Source: Candidatus Zixiibacteriota bacterium (GTDB lineage: Bacteria; Zixibacteria; MSB-5A5; GN15; FEB-12). Taken from it: DNA of 5,503 bases. The notes beneath the pieces were generated by a model, which saw nothing but the letters and a program-made list of their open reading frames with translations, had not been told where the DNA came from and did not search any database. The stretch is taken from NCBI GenBank assembly GCA_030619345.1, contig JAUXBO010000184.1:1-5503 (forward strand), read 5' to 3'. Positions 5,341 through 5,503 of the stretch are shown here, one piece after another (the stretch's first letter is position 1; each line of letters starts with the position of its first letter). A program made the translations under genes and the position numbers.

Positions 5341-5503
5341 TGAAAGTAGCAACCAATGATGTTGGGAAGGCCATGATGGAAAAGGAGTTGTCCGGGAAGA
5401 CTGCTTTCGTGTCGGGCGGAACCAAAGGAATTGGTCTTGAGATCGCCAAAGGGTTGGCCGAAAAAGGCGCCAATGTTGTTATCAACTACTTTCGAAGTCG
5501 CCA
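5340..5503 (+). CDS. Short-chain dehydrogenase/reductase, FabG/FabL-like, N-terminal part (3' truncated by window edge)
   Basis: The frame is open to the end of the window (54 codons). LSGKTAFVSGGTKGIGLEIAKGLAEKGANVVINY is the Rossmann start of a classical SDR; for residues 17-50 the key parts are the SGGTKGIG glycine motif (usually TGxxxGIG, with Ser for Thr here) and the INYFRSR segment at 48-54, whose Arg suggests NADPH. The catalytic Ser-Tyr-Lys residues lie beyond the edge. The INYxRS wording recalls FabL-type enoyl-ACP reductases, while FabG ketoacyl-ACP reductase is the other likely call; these cannot be separated on 54 residues. The start is unclear: ATG 5340 overlaps the lipB stop (TGATG), but ATG 5373 or 5376 gives an N-terminus more usual for the family and has a good ribosome site. 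It shares the lipB transcript, which fits a role in acyl-ACP metabolism, by inference. Confidence 0.8.
   Translation, partial: MKVATNDVGKAMMEKELSGKTAFVSGGTKGIGLEIAKGLAEKGANVVINYFRSR

Overview
The window is 5.5 kb of tightly packed bacterial DNA. Every convincing gene lies on the + strand, and two gene clusters are separated by one AT-rich gap (3136-3271). Base composition is moderate, with no insertion sequence, tRNA, rRNA or CRISPR array. The gene content (rubrerythrin-type proteins, a flavin reductase of the thioredoxin-reductase-like class, oxygen-sensitive NadA) suggests an anaerobe or microaerophile. A lineage of the FCB superphylum, such as Zixibacteria, would fit the overall feel of the proteins, but this is an impression and not a demonstrated assignment.

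Cluster 1 (1-3135) opens with the C-terminal half of a ferritin-like/rubrerythrin di-iron protein cut by the window edge. Next comes a 39-residue stand-alone rubredoxin-like protein (331-450), then an AhpE-like peroxiredoxin (471-977). A type-2 ferredoxin/flavodoxin-NAD(P) reductase (994-2052) follows, and then quinolinate synthase NadA (2056-3135). The first four genes can be read as a peroxide-removal chain: NAD(P)H, flavoprotein reductase, small iron carrier, then rubrerythrin-like and peroxiredoxin acceptors. NadA carries an oxygen-labile 4Fe-4S cluster and sits 3 nt after the reductase, so it may be co-expressed with this protection.

The gap at 3136-3271 holds a plausible sigma70-type promoter (TTGACT-18-TATATT). 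An inverted repeat covers the expected transcription start, and three TTGAGA-type direct repeats lie in the presumed leader. This looks like the control region of cluster 2.

Cluster 2 (3272-5503, continuing beyond the window) encodes a lipoyl-bearing E2 acyltransferase of a 2-oxoacid dehydrogenase complex. LipB octanoyltransferase follows 5 nt later. The start of a short-chain dehydrogenase/reductase of FabG/FabL type then overlaps the lipB stop by one base. The shared theme is acyl carrier chemistry: the reductase may act on acyl-ACP, LipB moves octanoyl from ACP to a lipoyl domain, and E2 is the kind of protein that receives it.

The most notable observations are the rubrerythrin-type rubredoxin domain as a separate small gene beside its ferritin-like partner, the altered NADPH-phosphate motif in the reductase, and the structured gap before the E2 gene. 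I saw no clear evidence of a wholly new system; the strongest candidate is the four-gene redox module.
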